A stretch of 64,000 nt of DNA from Pseudomonadales bacterium (GTDB lineage: Bacteria > Pseudomonadota > Gammaproteobacteria > Pseudomonadales > Ketobacteraceae): positions 124,001 through 188,000 of the forward strand of contig PAPM01000035.1 of the NCBI GenBank assembly GCA_002708905.1, written 5' to 3'. The notes under the pieces are model-generated. The model had not been told where the DNA came from, ran no database searches, and saw only the letters and a list, made by a program, of their open reading frames with translations. This document shows positions 18,489 to 28,676 of the stretch, one piece after another. Made by a program: the position numbers and the translations under genes. Numbering within the stretch: position 1 is the stretch's first letter; each line of letters begins with the position of its first letter.

Positions 18489-20626
18489 AGCAAAGCATCC
18501 TGATTGTTGATGACCAGAAAGCCAATCTGGTGGCTTTGGAAGCCACCCTGAGTGAACTCGATAATGTTGAAGTAATCTCTGCCACTTCAGGGCCGGAAGC
18601 GCTGTCGATTCTGCTTAAACAAACGGTGGCGATGGTGCTGCTGGATGTACAGATGCCGGGTATGGATGGTTTTGAAGTGGCGAGCTATATGCGCCAGCGA
18701 TCCAAGACCCGGCATATTCCCATTATATTTCTGACCGCCATCAATAAAGAAGATGGCTATATGTTCAAGGGCTATGAGAGTGGAGGCGTGGACTTCCTGT
18801 TCAAGCCGTTCGATCCCTTTGTTCTGCTCAGTAAAGTGCGAATTTTTTTGGAGTTGGACGGCCGGCAACAGAAATTGGAAGAAGCGCTCAGTAAGCTTAA
18901 GCAGGTTAAAACCAGTAACGAAGTGCTGCTGCGCTCGGTGGGTGAGGGTATTATCGGTGTTTGCCTGAAGGGAACCATCACCTTTGTGAATCCGGCGGCG
19001 GAAATGATACTGGGAATGCACAGCTCAGCGTTAATCGGACAGCCCCTTTATAAAGCCGTTATCGTCTCAACCCACCAGGCGGAGCAGTCCGGTTGGGATC
19101 ATACAAAGTTATACAAAGCCTGTTCCGAAGGTAAGGCTTACCACACTGATGTGGGTGTCTTCCGGTCTTACCACAATAAAATGCTTCCAGTTGAATATAC
19201 TGCGAGTCCCACGCACTCGCCTTCAGGTCATTTTGATGGCGCGGTCATTGTGTTCAAGGATATAACCGAACGCAAGAAGATCGAAGAAAAACTGCATTTT
19301 ATGGCGCAGTACGATGCCCTCACAGAATTGGGTAATCGTAATTTATTCAACTCAGCCTTGAATAATTCCATCACCTACAGTGATCACAGCAGTCAGTCGT
19401 TTGCGTTGTTGTTTATGGATCTTGATCGCTTCAAACAGGTAAATGATTCCATGGGGCATGATGCCGGCGATGAGTTGCTGAAGGAGGTGGCCGCTCGGGT
19501 CAACCACTGCATTCGGGATACGGATATTTTATGCCGCCTGGGTGGTGATGAATTCACGGTCATCATTAACGGCGATCAGGCGGAAAAGGCGTCCGTTCGA
19601 GTGTCTGAAAAACTGATTCAGTCCTTGTCGCAGCCGTTCGAGATCTTTGGTCAGGAACTGTATGTGGGTGCCAGTATCGGCATTGTCTATTACCCCGAGA
19701 TGGGAAAGGATGCCAGCGAACTAATCCGTAATGCCGACATGGCGATGTATCAGGCCAAGCACGAAGGTCGTAACCGCTACCGGGTGTTCGAGCCGGACAT
19801 GAAAACCCAGGTTGAAGAGTCCATGGCGCTGGAAGTGGAGTTGCGTCGCGCCGTGGAGAATATGGATTTTATGCTGCACTACCAGCCCAAGTTTGATATG
19901 CGTACAAGACGTATTGTCGGAGCAGAGGCCCTGCTGCGCTGGCAGGTTGGTGGCAAGATGATATCACCTGCTGTGTTCATCCCGCTTGCTGAGGAAACCG
20001 GCTTGATTAACAACATAGGGCGTTGGGTGTTTGAGACCGCTGCCTGCCAGGTGAAGGCGTGGAGCGAACAATACGATCTGCCTGACGGGTTTCGTATTTC
20101 CGTCAATATGTCGGTGCAGCAATTACAGGATTTTGAACTGGTTAATCTTATGAGCACTTATCTCAGTTCGATCAACGTGAACCCGGAGTTGCTGGAAATC
20201 GAAATTACCGAAAGTCTGTTCCTGGAACAGACAGAAGTGAATCTGAGTAATCTGGCAGGAATCCGTGAGTTGGGGGCCGGCATCGCGCTGGACGATTTTG
20301 GCACCGGATATTCATCCATGGGCTACTTGGCACAATTGCCGTTAACCGTATTGAAAATAGATAAAACGTTTGTTGACAATGTACATAAACCCCAGGGCAG
20401 CGCGATTATATCCGCGGTGGTTGCACTGGCGAAGGGGTTAGGTGTTGACGTAATCGCAGAAGGTGTTGAGCAGGAAGAGCAATCCAAACGCTTAATCGAA
20501 CTCGGCTGTGTCACCGCTCAGGGTTTTTATTTCGGCAAACCGGTACCATTCGATGAAATTGAAAGCCTGATGGACAGTCAAATGCTGCGGATTGACCAGG
20601 CACTGAACGGTACGGAAAATTCCTGA
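18485..20626 (+). CDS. Response regulator with PAS, GGDEF and EAL domains
   Basis: This soluble response regulator is predicted to make and/or degrade cyclic-di-GMP. The 713-residue product has a receiver (about 1-125, acceptor Asp54), a short coiled coil, a PAS domain (about 145-265), GGDEF with the intact loop near 353-357, and an EAL domain from about 455. An RDTD inhibitory site sits five residues before GGDEF. The EAL motif near 480, EITES, DDFGTGY and the later catalytic Lys and Glu are all kept, so both activities are possible. It is the last gene of the kinase-CheR-CheB operon and is the obvious output. Confidence 0.92.
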   Translation: MKQSILIVDDQKANLVALEATLSELDNVEVISATSGPEALSILLKQTVAMVLLDVQMPGMDGFEVASYMRQRSKTRHIPIIFLTAINKEDGYMFKGYESGGVDFLFKPFDPFVLLSKVRIFLELDGRQQKLEEALSKLKQVKTSNEVLLRSVGEGIIGVCLKGTITFVNPAAEMILGMHSSALIGQPLYKAVIVSTHQAEQSGWDHTKLYKACSEGKAYHTDVGVFRSYHNKMLPVEYTASPTHSPSGHFDGAVIVFKDITERKKIEEKLHFMAQYDALTELGNRNLFNSALNNSITYSDHSSQSFALLFMDLDRFKQVNDSMGHDAGDELLKEVAARVNHCIRDTDILCRLGGDEFTVIINGDQAEKASVRVSEKLIQSLSQPFEIFGQELYVGASIGIVYYPEMGKDASELIRNADMAMYQAKHEGRNRYRVFEPDMKTQVEESMALEVELRRAVENMDFMLHYQPKFDMRTRRIVGAEALLRWQVGGKMISPAVFIPLAEETGLINNIGRWVFETAACQVKAWSEQYDLPDGFRISVNMSVQQLQDFELVNLMSTYLSSINVNPELLEIEITESLFLEQTEVNLSNLAGIRELGAGIALDDFGTGYSSMGYLAQLPLTVLKIDKTFVDNVHKPQGSAIISAVVALAKGLGVDVIAEGVEQEEQSKRLIELGCVTAQGFYFGKPVPFDEIESLMDSQMLRIDQALNGTENS

Positions 20627-20628
20627 GC

Positions 20629-21327
20629 TTAATTCAACGTTAAGCGCGTTAACTCCAGCAGAAAATGGTCGCCATCGTCGGTTTGTTCTACTTTGACGGG
20701 AATGAACGGATACTCGTAGTGTAACCAGATTTCGGTGTGGCGCTTGGCATCATCGTGCAGGCGTTTCAGATGGTAGGTTTTGATTTTGCCCGAGTCGGTT
20801 TCTATTTCCGGTGTTCCCAGCAGCGTGAACGTTCGCATCTCCTGATCATCGCCTTTGGCTTCCTTGAAGTGGATCGTGGACTTGCCCGCCTGGACCTCCA
20901 GCGCCAATAACAACGTGCTGGTCAGTGGGTCCTGCATGCCTTCGCTTAGCGCGAACACGCCTTTTTTCTTTTTGTGAACATAGCTGCCTTGGCCGGAAGA
21001 CCAATCAAAACGAATCTTGTTTTCGCGCTTTTTCAGGAATGTACCGCGGCTGGAATCATAGCTCAGGGGTTTCGGACTGCCGTTTTCCCACAGGAAGTCG
21101 GAGGTTTCTTCCAGGCTGTAGATCATGGCCTTGGCTTTGTATTCGATGCGATAGCGTTCCTGGCCCAGGCTGATCAGCTTGCGGCTGCCCAGATCACTTA
21201 CGGACATGCCATTGGCTTCGCCCCGGTAGTTGGCGATGAAGGGGCTGAACGGCATGGTCTCGGCGTCTGCTTTGGAAATACTCGCGATCAGCAGTAGCAG
21301 CAGGGGCAGGACACGAAGCAGTGTCAT
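20629..21327 (-). CDS. DUF3108 exported protein
   Basis: The 232-residue product has a signal peptide (about 1-22, cleaved near ADAET) and then a beta-rich domain fitting the DUF3108 family. That family is often found next to purine genes in gammaproteobacteria and has no proven function. The gene starts one base after the purN stop, so it is likely co-transcribed with purM-purN. It converges with the REC-GGDEF-EAL gene, with two bases between stops. Confidence 0.85.
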   Translation of the reverse strand: MTLLRVLPLLLLLIASISKADAETMPFSPFIANYRGEANGMSVSDLGSRKLISLGQERYRIEYKAKAMIYSLEETSDFLWENGSPKPLSYDSSRGTFLKKRENKIRFDWSSGQGSYVHKKKKGVFALSEGMQDPLTSTLLLALEVQAGKSTIHFKEAKGDDQEMRTFTLLGTPEIETDSGKIKTYHLKRLHDDAKRHTEIWLHYEYPFIPVKVEQTDDGDHFLLELTRLTLN

Positions 21328-21328
21328 A

Positions 21329-21982
21329 TTATTCCTCTGTCAGGTCCTCAGTCAGGTCCAATCCGGTGGCCGGTAGTAATGAGCCCTGGTAGCGCACACC
21401 CTCAGGTGATAGCCGTATGGCCTGGCTACAGAACAACGCCACACACGCCGGATACAGTACATGTTCTTGTTGCTGTACTTTTTGAGACAGGCTGTCAGCG
21501 GTATCGTTCGCATCTATTTTGACTTTGGCCTGGCCGATCACGGCGCCACTGTCCAGCTCGCTGCTGACAAAATGAACGCTGCAGCCATGTTCCTGCTCTC
21601 CTGCATCCAGTGCTCGCTGATGCGTATTGAGGCCTTTGAATTTTGGTAGCAGGGAAGGGTGGATGTTAAGCATGCGTCCGCTGAAGTGATCCACAAAGTG
21701 GTCCGTGAGTATCCGCATAAAGCCTGCCAGTACCACCAGGCCAGGCTGGTAACGCTCGATGGCCTGCAGCAGATCCGCATCGAAGGCGTCCCGGGTTCCA
21801 TATTCCGTATGGTCCAGCACCACGGTCTCGATGCCGTGTTGACGGGCTCGGTTCAAACCCTGGGCTTCCGGCCGGTTACTGATAACCGCTGCCAGCTTGC
21901 CGTCGATCTTCCCGGACTCTACGGCATCAATGATGGCTTGCAGGTTGGTGCCGCTGCCGGAAATCAGAACCACTATATTCAT
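21329..21982 (-). CDS. purN: Phosphoribosylglycinamide formyltransferase
   Basis: PurN transfers a formyl group from 10-formyl-tetrahydrofolate to GAR in step 3 of purine synthesis. The 217-residue product keeps the catalytic residues at E. coli numbering: Asn106 and His108 in NIHPSLLP, and Asp144 in SELDSG. The GSGTNLQ phosphate-binding loop is at residues 9-15. It abuts purM with no gap, as in many proteobacteria. Confidence 0.97.
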   Translation of the reverse strand: MNIVVLISGSGTNLQAIIDAVESGKIDGKLAAVISNRPEAQGLNRARQHGIETVVLDHTEYGTRDAFDADLLQAIERYQPGLVVLAGFMRILTDHFVDHFSGRMLNIHPSLLPKFKGLNTHQRALDAGEQEHGCSVHFVSSELDSGAVIGQAKVKIDANDTADSLSQKVQQQEHVLYPACVALFCSQAIRLSPEGVRYQGSLLPATGLDLTEDLTEE

Positions 21983-23029
21983 TTACAGACCCTGCAGTAC
22001 CACTTTGGCTGCGTCTTCGCTGCTGGCTTCGATGGCACCGATGACCCAGGCCTGTTCTCCGGCACTGTTCAGTTCAGCCACCACCGCCTGCGCCTGCTCT
22101 GCGGGCACGGCCAGAATCATGCCCACGCCGCAGTTGAATGTACGATACATTTCCCGGGTTTCCACGTTGCCTTTTTCCTGCAGCCATTTGAAGACGGTGG
22201 GCCACTGCCAGGATTGGGTATCGATCACCGCATTGGTGGCCGGAGGTAAAACCCGGGGCACGTTTTCAGTGATACCGCCGCCGGTAATGTGGGCCAGGGC
22301 TTTCACCTCAAACTTTTCAATCAGAGCCAGTAGGGGTTTTACGTAAATTCGGGTGGGCGCCATCAGGTGGTCAGCCAATGGTTTACCATCCAGGTCAGCT
22401 TGCACGTCTGCTCCACTGACTTCGATAATCTTGCGAATCAGGGAGTAACCGTTGGAATGGGGGCCGGAAGAGGCCAGACCGATCAGGGCATCCCCGGCGG
22501 CCACGGTGTTGCCACTGATAATGTTGTCTTTCTCCACCACGCCGACACAGAAGCCGGCCAGGTCGTAATCATCTCCTTCGTACATGCCGGGCATTTCGGC
22601 AGTTTCACCACCCACCAGGGCACATCCGGCTTGTTCGCAGCCAGTACCAATACCGGTCACGACATCGGCGGCCACATCCACATCAAGGTGGCCGGTGGCG
22701 TAGTAATCCAGGAAGAACAGGGGCTCTGCGCCGGTTACCACCAGGTCATTGACACACATGGCCACCAGGTCAATGCCGACGGTGTCGTGTTTCTTCAGGT
22801 CAATGGCCAGACGCAGTTTGGTACCCACACCATCGGTACCGGACACCAGCACCGGCTTGTTGTATTTGCTGGGAATTTCACACAGGGCTCCAAAGCCGCC
22901 CAAGCCACCCAACACCTCCGGTCGACTGGTACGCTTGGCGACCCCTTTGATGCGTTGAACCAGCTCATCCCCGGCATTGATGTCCACACCGGCGTCTTTG
23001 TAACTGAGAGAAGGGGTCTTGTCTGACAT
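21983..23029 (-). CDS. purM: Phosphoribosylformylglycinamidine cyclo-ligase (AIR synthetase)
   Basis: PurM closes the imidazole ring of AIR using ATP in purine synthesis. The start at ATG 23029 gives 348 residues beginning [17 protein letters not shown], matching family length; a longer frame upstream to 23206 crosses the intergenic region and is not needed. The GGLGGFG and [10 protein letters not shown] signatures lie near residues 44-75, and GGETAEMPG near 145. It is divergent from the DUF2066 gene. Confidence 0.97.
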   Translation of the reverse strand: MSDKTPSLSYKDAGVDINAGDELVQRIKGVAKRTSRPEVLGGLGGFGALCEIPSKYNKPVLVSGTDGVGTKLRLAIDLKKHDTVGIDLVAMCVNDLVVTGAEPLFFLDYYATGHLDVDVAADVVTGIGTGCEQAGCALVGGETAEMPGMYEGDDYDLAGFCVGVVEKDNIISGNTVAAGDALIGLASSGPHSNGYSLIRKIIEVSGADVQADLDGKPLADHLMAPTRIYVKPLLALIEKFEVKALAHITGGGITENVPRVLPPATNAVIDTQSWQWPTVFKWLQEKGNVETREMYRTFNCGVGMILAVPAEQAQAVVAELNSAGEQAWVIGAIEASSEDAAKVVLQGL

Positions 23030-23180
23030 GGTCGCTGAGCCTTGACTGTCTTGGATTAAATTAGGGGGCGCTATTCTATCAGGACTTGATCGCAACCCCA
23101 ATGAGCAGGTTTCGGTTTTATCACCGGCAGGGACGTTGTACACTTTCGCGCAATGGTTTTTCGAGGTACACCAGTGCGTT

Positions 23181-24386
23181 ATGAGTAAAGTTGTCAAGCA
23201 TTCCATTACCCTGATAGCGTTAAGTTTCTTGATGATGTTGGGGGCGGTGTCCTACGGGGCTGAAATAACGAATCTCTACAAGGCATCGGTGGAGGTCGAA
23301 AACCGTAGTGCGGAAGCCCGGGACGTGGCTGTTGCCGAGGGGCTGGCCCGAGTCTTGGTGCGGGTCAGCGGTAATTCAGCGATCGTCGCTGAAGGCACGG
23401 TGCAGGATGCGTTTAAAGGCGCCAATCGCTATATGGCCCAGTACGGTTATCAAACCCGGGAAACCCTGTCGCCGGAAGACGGCAAGCTGATCAAAACAAC
23501 CCTGCTCAATGTCAGCTTCGATGAGGTGGCGGTAAATCAGTTTCTGCGCAAGCAGGGGTTCCCCATCTGGTCTTCGAGTCGACCAAATATCGTTCTTTGG
23601 TCCGCCGTAAGGGATGGCGGTGGCAACCGCGAGGTGGTTGGGGGGCAAAACCAGCCTGCGCTGCAGCAGCTGTTCTCAACTCAGGCGTCGCGCCGCGGTC
23701 TGCCTTTGATTTTGCCGGCATTTGACAGTGAAGACCTGTCCCAGGTCCGGGCAGGGGATATCTGGGGAATGTTTGTGGACCCCATCAAACAGGCGTCTCA
23801 ACGCTATCAGGCCAATGTGGTTGTGGTGGCGAAACTGCTGGTGATGCCCGATGGCGTCCAGATCAGTGCTGCCATGAGTCTGGATGATCGTCAGCAGTGG
23901 TGGGAGGTTTCCGGGGCCACTCTGGAACAAGCGGTGGCTGACTTTATGGACCAGCTGGGGGACCGGGTGGGTGCGCGATTTGCGGTGCAGGCCTCACTGG
24001 ATGTGGGGGAGCAGGTGATTCTGGACGTTTCCAATGTGGACGAATTGCGCGATTACGCCCGGCTGGGAGAATATCTGGATGGCTTGCTGGCGATCAGGGA
24101 TTGGCGCTTGAGCCTGGTTAAAGGCAGTCAGCACCAGTATCTTATTACCCTGGAAAGCAACCTGGAAGCCCTGGAGCAGAGCTTCCGTATCGATCGCAAG
24201 CTGCTGCCTCAGCCACCCCAGTTGGTGGTCCCGCTAGGGGGTGAAACCGCAGCGGCAGATCAAGCTGAACCCGCGGCGGCTGAATCGGGTGATGATAATG
24301 GGCCGGAGGCCTTATCGTTGATTCCGGAAACTGACCATCAAAGCAGGCAGGAGCCGGCAGTACTGTATTATCGTTGGAACGGATAG
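23181..24386 (+). CDS. DUF2066 exported protein
   Basis: The start at ATG 23181 gives 401 residues with a typical signal peptide ([16 protein letters not shown]-, cleaved near YGAE). An upstream ATG at 23136 would put 15 extra residues before it. The mature part matches the DUF2066 family, found beside hda/purM in gammaproteobacteria and without a proven role. The last 60 residues are an Ala/Glu-rich, disordered-looking tail. The next gene starts 11 bases after the stop. Confidence 0.85.
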   Translation: MSKVVKHSITLIALSFLMMLGAVSYGAEITNLYKASVEVENRSAEARDVAVAEGLARVLVRVSGNSAIVAEGTVQDAFKGANRYMAQYGYQTRETLSPEDGKLIKTTLLNVSFDEVAVNQFLRKQGFPIWSSSRPNIVLWSAVRDGGGNREVVGGQNQPALQQLFSTQASRRGLPLILPAFDSEDLSQVRAGDIWGMFVDPIKQASQRYQANVVVVAKLLVMPDGVQISAAMSLDDRQQWWEVSGATLEQAVADFMDQLGDRVGARFAVQASLDVGEQVILDVSNVDELRDYARLGEYLDGLLAIRDWRLSLVKGSQHQYLITLESNLEALEQSFRIDRKLLPQPPQLVVPLGGETAAADQAEPAAAESGDDNGPEALSLIPETDHQSRQEPAVLYYRWNG

Positions 24387-24397
24387 CCCCCGTTTTC

Positions 24398-24967
24398 ATG
24401 AACGCTGCAATTCGAAATATCCCTAATGCGCTTACTGTGCTGAGAATTGTGCTGGTGTTTCCCTTTGTCTGGTATATGGTCAACGGCGAACACGATCGCG
24501 CCCTCTGGACCCTGTTGGTGGCGGGCGCCACCGATTCCGCTGATGGGTTTCTGGCCCGCAAGTTCCAGTGGCGCAGCCAGTTTGGTTCCATTGCTGATCC
24601 GGTGGCAGATAAAGTGTTGATGGTGACAGCCTATCTGACCCTGGCGATCACCGGTCATATGCCTTGGTGGGTGGCTGCAGTGGTGGTGTGCCGCGATGTA
24701 TATATCTTTACCGGTGCCATTGCGTACTGGTTTGTGGTTGGCCGCTATGAAGGCAGTCCCACCCTGCTTAGTAAAGCCTGTACCTTTTTCATGATTACGT
24801 TGGGCCTGGTGGTGCTGGCAAATCTGGTTTGGCCGCTGCTTGAGCCTGACTGGATTCAGGCATTCAGTGCACTGGTGGTGGTACTGTGCATCTTCAGCAT
24901 GGGGCAGTACACGGTGCAGGGCATTCAGGGATACAGCAGGAAGGTACGAGGCAAAGTTGGTGGCTGA
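24398..24967 (+). CDS. CDP-alcohol phosphatidyltransferase family protein
   Basis: This is a membrane phospholipid-synthesis enzyme that joins a CDP-linked lipid to an alcohol such as glycerol-3-phosphate. The 189-residue product (ATG 24398; a TTG at 24374 is possible) has about five membrane helices. The full family motif DG-x2-AR-x8-G-x3-D-x3-D is present at about residues 46-69. The beginning NIPNALTVLRI is PgsA-like. The exact alcohol cannot be read from sequence; phosphatidylglycerophosphate or a cardiolipin-type product is most likely. It overlaps hda by eight bases. Confidence 0.85.
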   Translation: MNAAIRNIPNALTVLRIVLVFPFVWYMVNGEHDRALWTLLVAGATDSADGFLARKFQWRSQFGSIADPVADKVLMVTAYLTLAITGHMPWWVAAVVVCRDVYIFTGAIAYWFVVGRYEGSPTLLSKACTFFMITLGLVVLANLVWPLLEPDWIQAFSALVVVLCIFSMGQYTVQGIQGYSRKVRGKVGG

Positions 24968-25664
24968 GAATATCCATCCGCAGCTGGCGTTGCGCTTTTT
25001 CCGTAAGCCCAATACGGACTTTGCCAGCTTTCATACAGGGCACAATGGGCAGCTGGTGGGGCGACTGCGGCAGGTTTCCCAGGGCAACCTGGTGGGATGG
25101 CTTTATCTCTGGGGCGGAAAGGAGAGCGGCAAGAGCCATCTCCTGCAAGCGGCGGCGCAACTCGCTGAAGACAGCGGTTTCAGTGCGTTCTACCTGGCAG
25201 GGGAGGAAGCCCGCAATATGTCGCCGCTGTTGCTGGAAAACCTGTCCGCGTTTCAACTGTTGGCTATCGACGACATCCACCTGTTGCTGGAAGATCCCGC
25301 ATGGGAGGAGGCACTCTTTCATTTATACAATAAACTCAAGGACTTGGGCTCAGCCTTGTTGGTCAGCGCGACCGCCGCTCCCCGTCAATTGCCGGTGCAA
25401 CTGAAGGATCTGGAGTCCAGGCTGATGGCCATGGAGGTATATCAGGTGGTTGCCCTGGACGATCAGGAAAAGGCCGGTTTGCTGGATCTGATGGCCCGCC
25501 AGCGGGATTTTTCCTTATCCGAGGAGGTGATTGCCTATATCCTGTCCCGTTCAGACCGCACCCTGGGGGCCTTGGAGGCGGTCATTGAGCGCTTGGATCA
25601 CCAGTCTTTGCAGGAAAAACGCGTAATAACAATCCCTTTCGTAAAAAAGGTCATGAGCTGGTAA
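24960..25664 (+). CDS. hda: DnaA regulatory inactivator Hda
   Basis: Hda, bound to the DNA sliding clamp, stimulates hydrolysis of DnaA-ATP and prevents over-initiation of replication. A GTG start at 24960 gives 234 residues, the family's usual length, with GAGG eight bases upstream; the longer open frame back to 24840 overlaps the previous gene. The N-terminus QLALRF (residues 8-13) fits the clamp-binding motif. Walker A (GGKESGKS) is at about 52-59 and the AAA+ core fills the rest. The DnaA DNA-binding domain is absent, as expected. Confidence 0.93.
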   Translation: MAENIHPQLALRFFRKPNTDFASFHTGHNGQLVGRLRQVSQGNLVGWLYLWGGKESGKSHLLQAAAQLAEDSGFSAFYLAGEEARNMSPLLLENLSAFQLLAIDDIHLLLEDPAWEEALFHLYNKLKDLGSALLVSATAAPRQLPVQLKDLESRLMAMEVYQVVALDDQEKAGLLDLMARQRDFSLSEEVIAYILSRSDRTLGALEAVIERLDHQSLQEKRVITIPFVKKVMSW

Positions 25665-25691
25665 ATCTCTCATCTATACTTTTTAGGATAG

Positions 25692-28598
25692 ATGCATAAT
25701 TTAGAGTCGATCCAACTCTCAATGACCGATCCTCATATTAGCCACAAAAAACGATTTATCAGTCTCAAATGGCGCGCTTTGGCTTTGACCAGCGCGCTGT
25801 TGGTGGTCGTATTCACTATTTTCCTGATGGCTTCCCGTTACTCATCCCAGTTACAGCTGAAGGAACAGGGCAAGGATCGAACTCAGCGTTATGTGGAACA
25901 GCTGGAGGCATTGCTGGACCGCCAGGTACACAGGATGCAGGCGTTGTCGGGGCTGCTGGTGGAGTTCGACGGGATGGAGCAGGCGATTCGCGCTGGACAG
26001 GCAGACCAGATCAAGCGGCGGGTCAAGGGCCTTTGGTCCCGCTTTCAGGAAGAAGCCTCCATTACTTCCATTGTGATTTTCTCGCCTTCCGATGAAGTGT
26101 TGCTATGGCAGGGGGACCCCAGTATCCCGCCGGATATGGTGGAGAAATTCAGAACCGACTGGAAGCACCGTTTTGCGTTGTCCTGTTTCGATACCTGTGA
26201 GGTCTACACCGTGGTGCCACTGGAATTGGAAGGGTGGGGCAAGGGTATGGTGGTCCTGGGCGCTTATATGAATCAGGTGGTGGAACGTCTGCAGGGATTA
26301 TCCAAAGCCGAAGTGGCCCTGGCGGTGCGACGTAACCAGGACGGGATCGAGCATCTCAACAATTTGTCCGGCTGGAACAGTGACGTGGTGTATTCCACCA
26401 ATCAGGGGCGTGCACTGGAAATGCTGAAACAACTGGCGACCCAGCACAACCGGGCTGAAGTGTTCAACGGGATACTGGTGCAGGAAGGCGCCCGCTTTTA
26501 TGAGGTGGTGTTGCGCCCTTTACGTGGTGCGGTATTTCCCCGGCAGGGTGAGCTTTATATTATCACCGATATCACCACTGAAATGTTGCAGCATCAAACC
26601 ATGCAGCGTAATGGCCTGGTATTCGGTGTGGTAGGCCTGATCTTTGCCGAGTTGGTGCTGCTCACTACCTTGTGGGGGCCATTGAATCGGCTGCGGGCCA
26701 TGGCATCGGTGCTGCCGATGTTGGCGACCCAGAAATTTACCCACATTCGCCAGGAATTGAATTCCCTGCATCGGGATATTCCCTTTTCCGATGAAAGCGA
26801 TGTACTTAACAGTTCTGCCATGCGGCTTTCCCACTTGCTGGAGGAGTTGCAGTCGGAACTGCACAGTCGCGCGGAAGAACTGGAAAAGAAAACCGTAGAC
26901 CTGGAATCGGAAAAGCATTTTGTTCAGGGCATTCTGGATACAGCCCATGCGTTGATCCTGACCCAGGATCGAACCGGGTGCATCGCGATGGTGAATCATC
27001 ATTGCAGCTGGATCACCGGTTATGATACCGGCGAGTTGGTTGGGAAGTCCTTCTTCTGGTTGCTGCCTCAAAGTGAGCAGCTGCCGGATCTGCAATTCCA
27101 GATCAATGAGCTGGCGAACGGTTTTCGCAGCGAATTGCACCATGAGTCTGCCGTAGTGCGGAAAGACGGTACCACCATGTATATGGCGTGGTATCACTCA
27201 CTGTTGCCCGGTGGCAAAGAGGGGCATCAGATTCTGAGTATTGCCCTCGACATCAGCGAACGAAAGGAAGCGGAAGAACGATTAGGATGGCTGGCGTCTC
27301 ACGACACGCTCACTGGCTTGTTCAATCGTCGCCGGTTTGGAGAAGAGCTGCAAAAATCCATATCTCACGCGAAACGTTACAGTCGGTCCGGTGCGGTGTT
27401 GTTTTTCGATCTTGATCAGTTCAAAGATGTGAATGATACCAGTGGTCATAAGGTGGGGGATAACCTGTTGCGCCGTGTCTCAGAGCGGCTGCGCATTGAG
27501 GCCCGGGATTCGGACCTGATTTTCCGACTCGGTGGCGATGAATTTGCAATGCTGGTGCGCGAAGTGGATATGGAAGGCGCTGCCAAAGTGGCTGCCAGGC
27601 TGTGCGATGCCCTGAGTGGCGTGGAGGTGGTCGGCAGTAACCGTGTCCATCGGGTCTCCACCAGTATTGGCGTGGCACTGTTCCCGGATCACGGTGAATA
27701 TGTGGATGACCTGGTGGCCAATGCGGACATCGCCATGTATCAGGCCAAGGCCTCCGGCCGCAACGGCTGGCACATTTACTCACCGGAAGAGCAGGACCGG
27801 GAGCGTACCCATGAGCGTGTATATTGGAATGAAAAGGTAAAGGAAGCCCTGTCTACCGACAGTCTGGGAGTGGCGTTTCAACCGATACAGAATATAGAGG
27901 AAGGTAAACTCTCCCACTTTGAGGCACTGCTGCGGGTCTCTGATGAGGAAGGCCGGCCACTGCCGACCTTCAAGTTTATACAGTCGGCGGAGGCCTCCGG
28001 CTTGATTCAGGAAGTGGATCTGCGCATTGTGGATAAGGTGCTCGCTTACAAGCAGGAACTGGAGCGACGTGGGATTGCGGCGGTCTTCGCCATCAACCTC
28101 TCCGGTATCTCTTTCCGCAATCCTAATCTCTACGATGAGATCTCGCAAAAATTGAAGCACTTTGGGGTTAACCCGCAGGAGATTATCTTCGAAATCACCG
28201 AAACGTCTGCGGTTGAAGATGCGGTCACCACGGCGGAAAAAATGCGGGATATCAAGAAACTGGGATGTAAGTTTGCCCTGGATGATTTCGGAGTGGGCTT
28301 TTCCTCTCTCTATCACATCAAACAGTTACCTATCGATCTGGTGAAAATCGACGGTTCCTTTATTCGGCATCTGGCATCGGAAGCAGAAGACAGGGCACTG
28401 GTGAAAGCGGTGGTTGAGGTATCCAAAGTCTTCGGTCTGACCACCGTGGCCGAATTCGTAGAGAATCAGGAAATACTGGATATTCTGCGGGAGTTGGGCG
28501 TGGACTATGCGCAAGGCTATCACATCAGTAAGCCGGAACCTTTTGATTCCATCTGGGGGGCGGCAATTTCCAAAGATGGTGCTGCTAGTGCGGATTAA
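25692..28598 (+). CDS. Membrane GGDEF-EAL protein with periplasmic sensor and PAS
   Basis: This is a large membrane protein of cyclic-di-GMP turnover. The 968-residue product has membrane helices near 27-47 and 304-328 enclosing a periplasmic sensor domain of about 255 residues, then a coiled coil, a PAS domain (about 415-535), GGDEF (loop near 614-618) and EAL (motif near 744). An RDSD inhibitory site precedes GGDEF by five residues. In the EAL domain EALLR, EITET, DDFGVGFSS and the late Glu and Gln are present, so it may be a working phosphodiesterase. The start at 25692 has AGGAT upstream; ATG 25722 is an alternative. It follows hda by 27 bases. Confidence 0.9.
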   Translation: MHNLESIQLSMTDPHISHKKRFISLKWRALALTSALLVVVFTIFLMASRYSSQLQLKEQGKDRTQRYVEQLEALLDRQVHRMQALSGLLVEFDGMEQAIRAGQADQIKRRVKGLWSRFQEEASITSIVIFSPSDEVLLWQGDPSIPPDMVEKFRTDWKHRFALSCFDTCEVYTVVPLELEGWGKGMVVLGAYMNQVVERLQGLSKAEVALAVRRNQDGIEHLNNLSGWNSDVVYSTNQGRALEMLKQLATQHNRAEVFNGILVQEGARFYEVVLRPLRGAVFPRQGELYIITDITTEMLQHQTMQRNGLVFGVVGLIFAELVLLTTLWGPLNRLRAMASVLPMLATQKFTHIRQELNSLHRDIPFSDESDVLNSSAMRLSHLLEELQSELHSRAEELEKKTVDLESEKHFVQGILDTAHALILTQDRTGCIAMVNHHCSWITGYDTGELVGKSFFWLLPQSEQLPDLQFQINELANGFRSELHHESAVVRKDGTTMYMAWYHSLLPGGKEGHQILSIALDISERKEAEERLGWLASHDTLTGLFNRRRFGEELQKSISHAKRYSRSGAVLFFDLDQFKDVNDTSGHKVGDNLLRRVSERLRIEARDSDLIFRLGGDEFAMLVREVDMEGAAKVAARLCDALSGVEVVGSNRVHRVSTSIGVALFPDHGEYVDDLVANADIAMYQAKASGRNGWHIYSPEEQDRERTHERVYWNEKVKEALSTDSLGVAFQPIQNIEEGKLSHFEALLRVSDEEGRPLPTFKFIQSAEASGLIQEVDLRIVDKVLAYKQELERRGIAAVFAINLSGISFRNPNLYDEISQKLKHFGVNPQEIIFEITETSAVEDAVTTAEKMRDIKKLGCKFALDDFGVGFSSLYHIKQLPIDLVKIDGSFIRHLASEAEDRALVKAVVEVSKVFGLTTVAEFVENQEILDILRELGVDYAQGYHISKPEPFDSIWGAAISKDGAASAD

Positions 28599-28676
28599 TT
28601 GAGCTTTAGCAGACGAGTGGTTATATTCGGGCATTAGATAAAAATAATACACACAACAGGGTAGTGTTTTGGTGTG

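Noticed and set aside
23030-23206. Longer N-terminus for PurM
   Set aside because: The 59 extra residues are not PurM-like; ATG 23029 gives the family's standard length.
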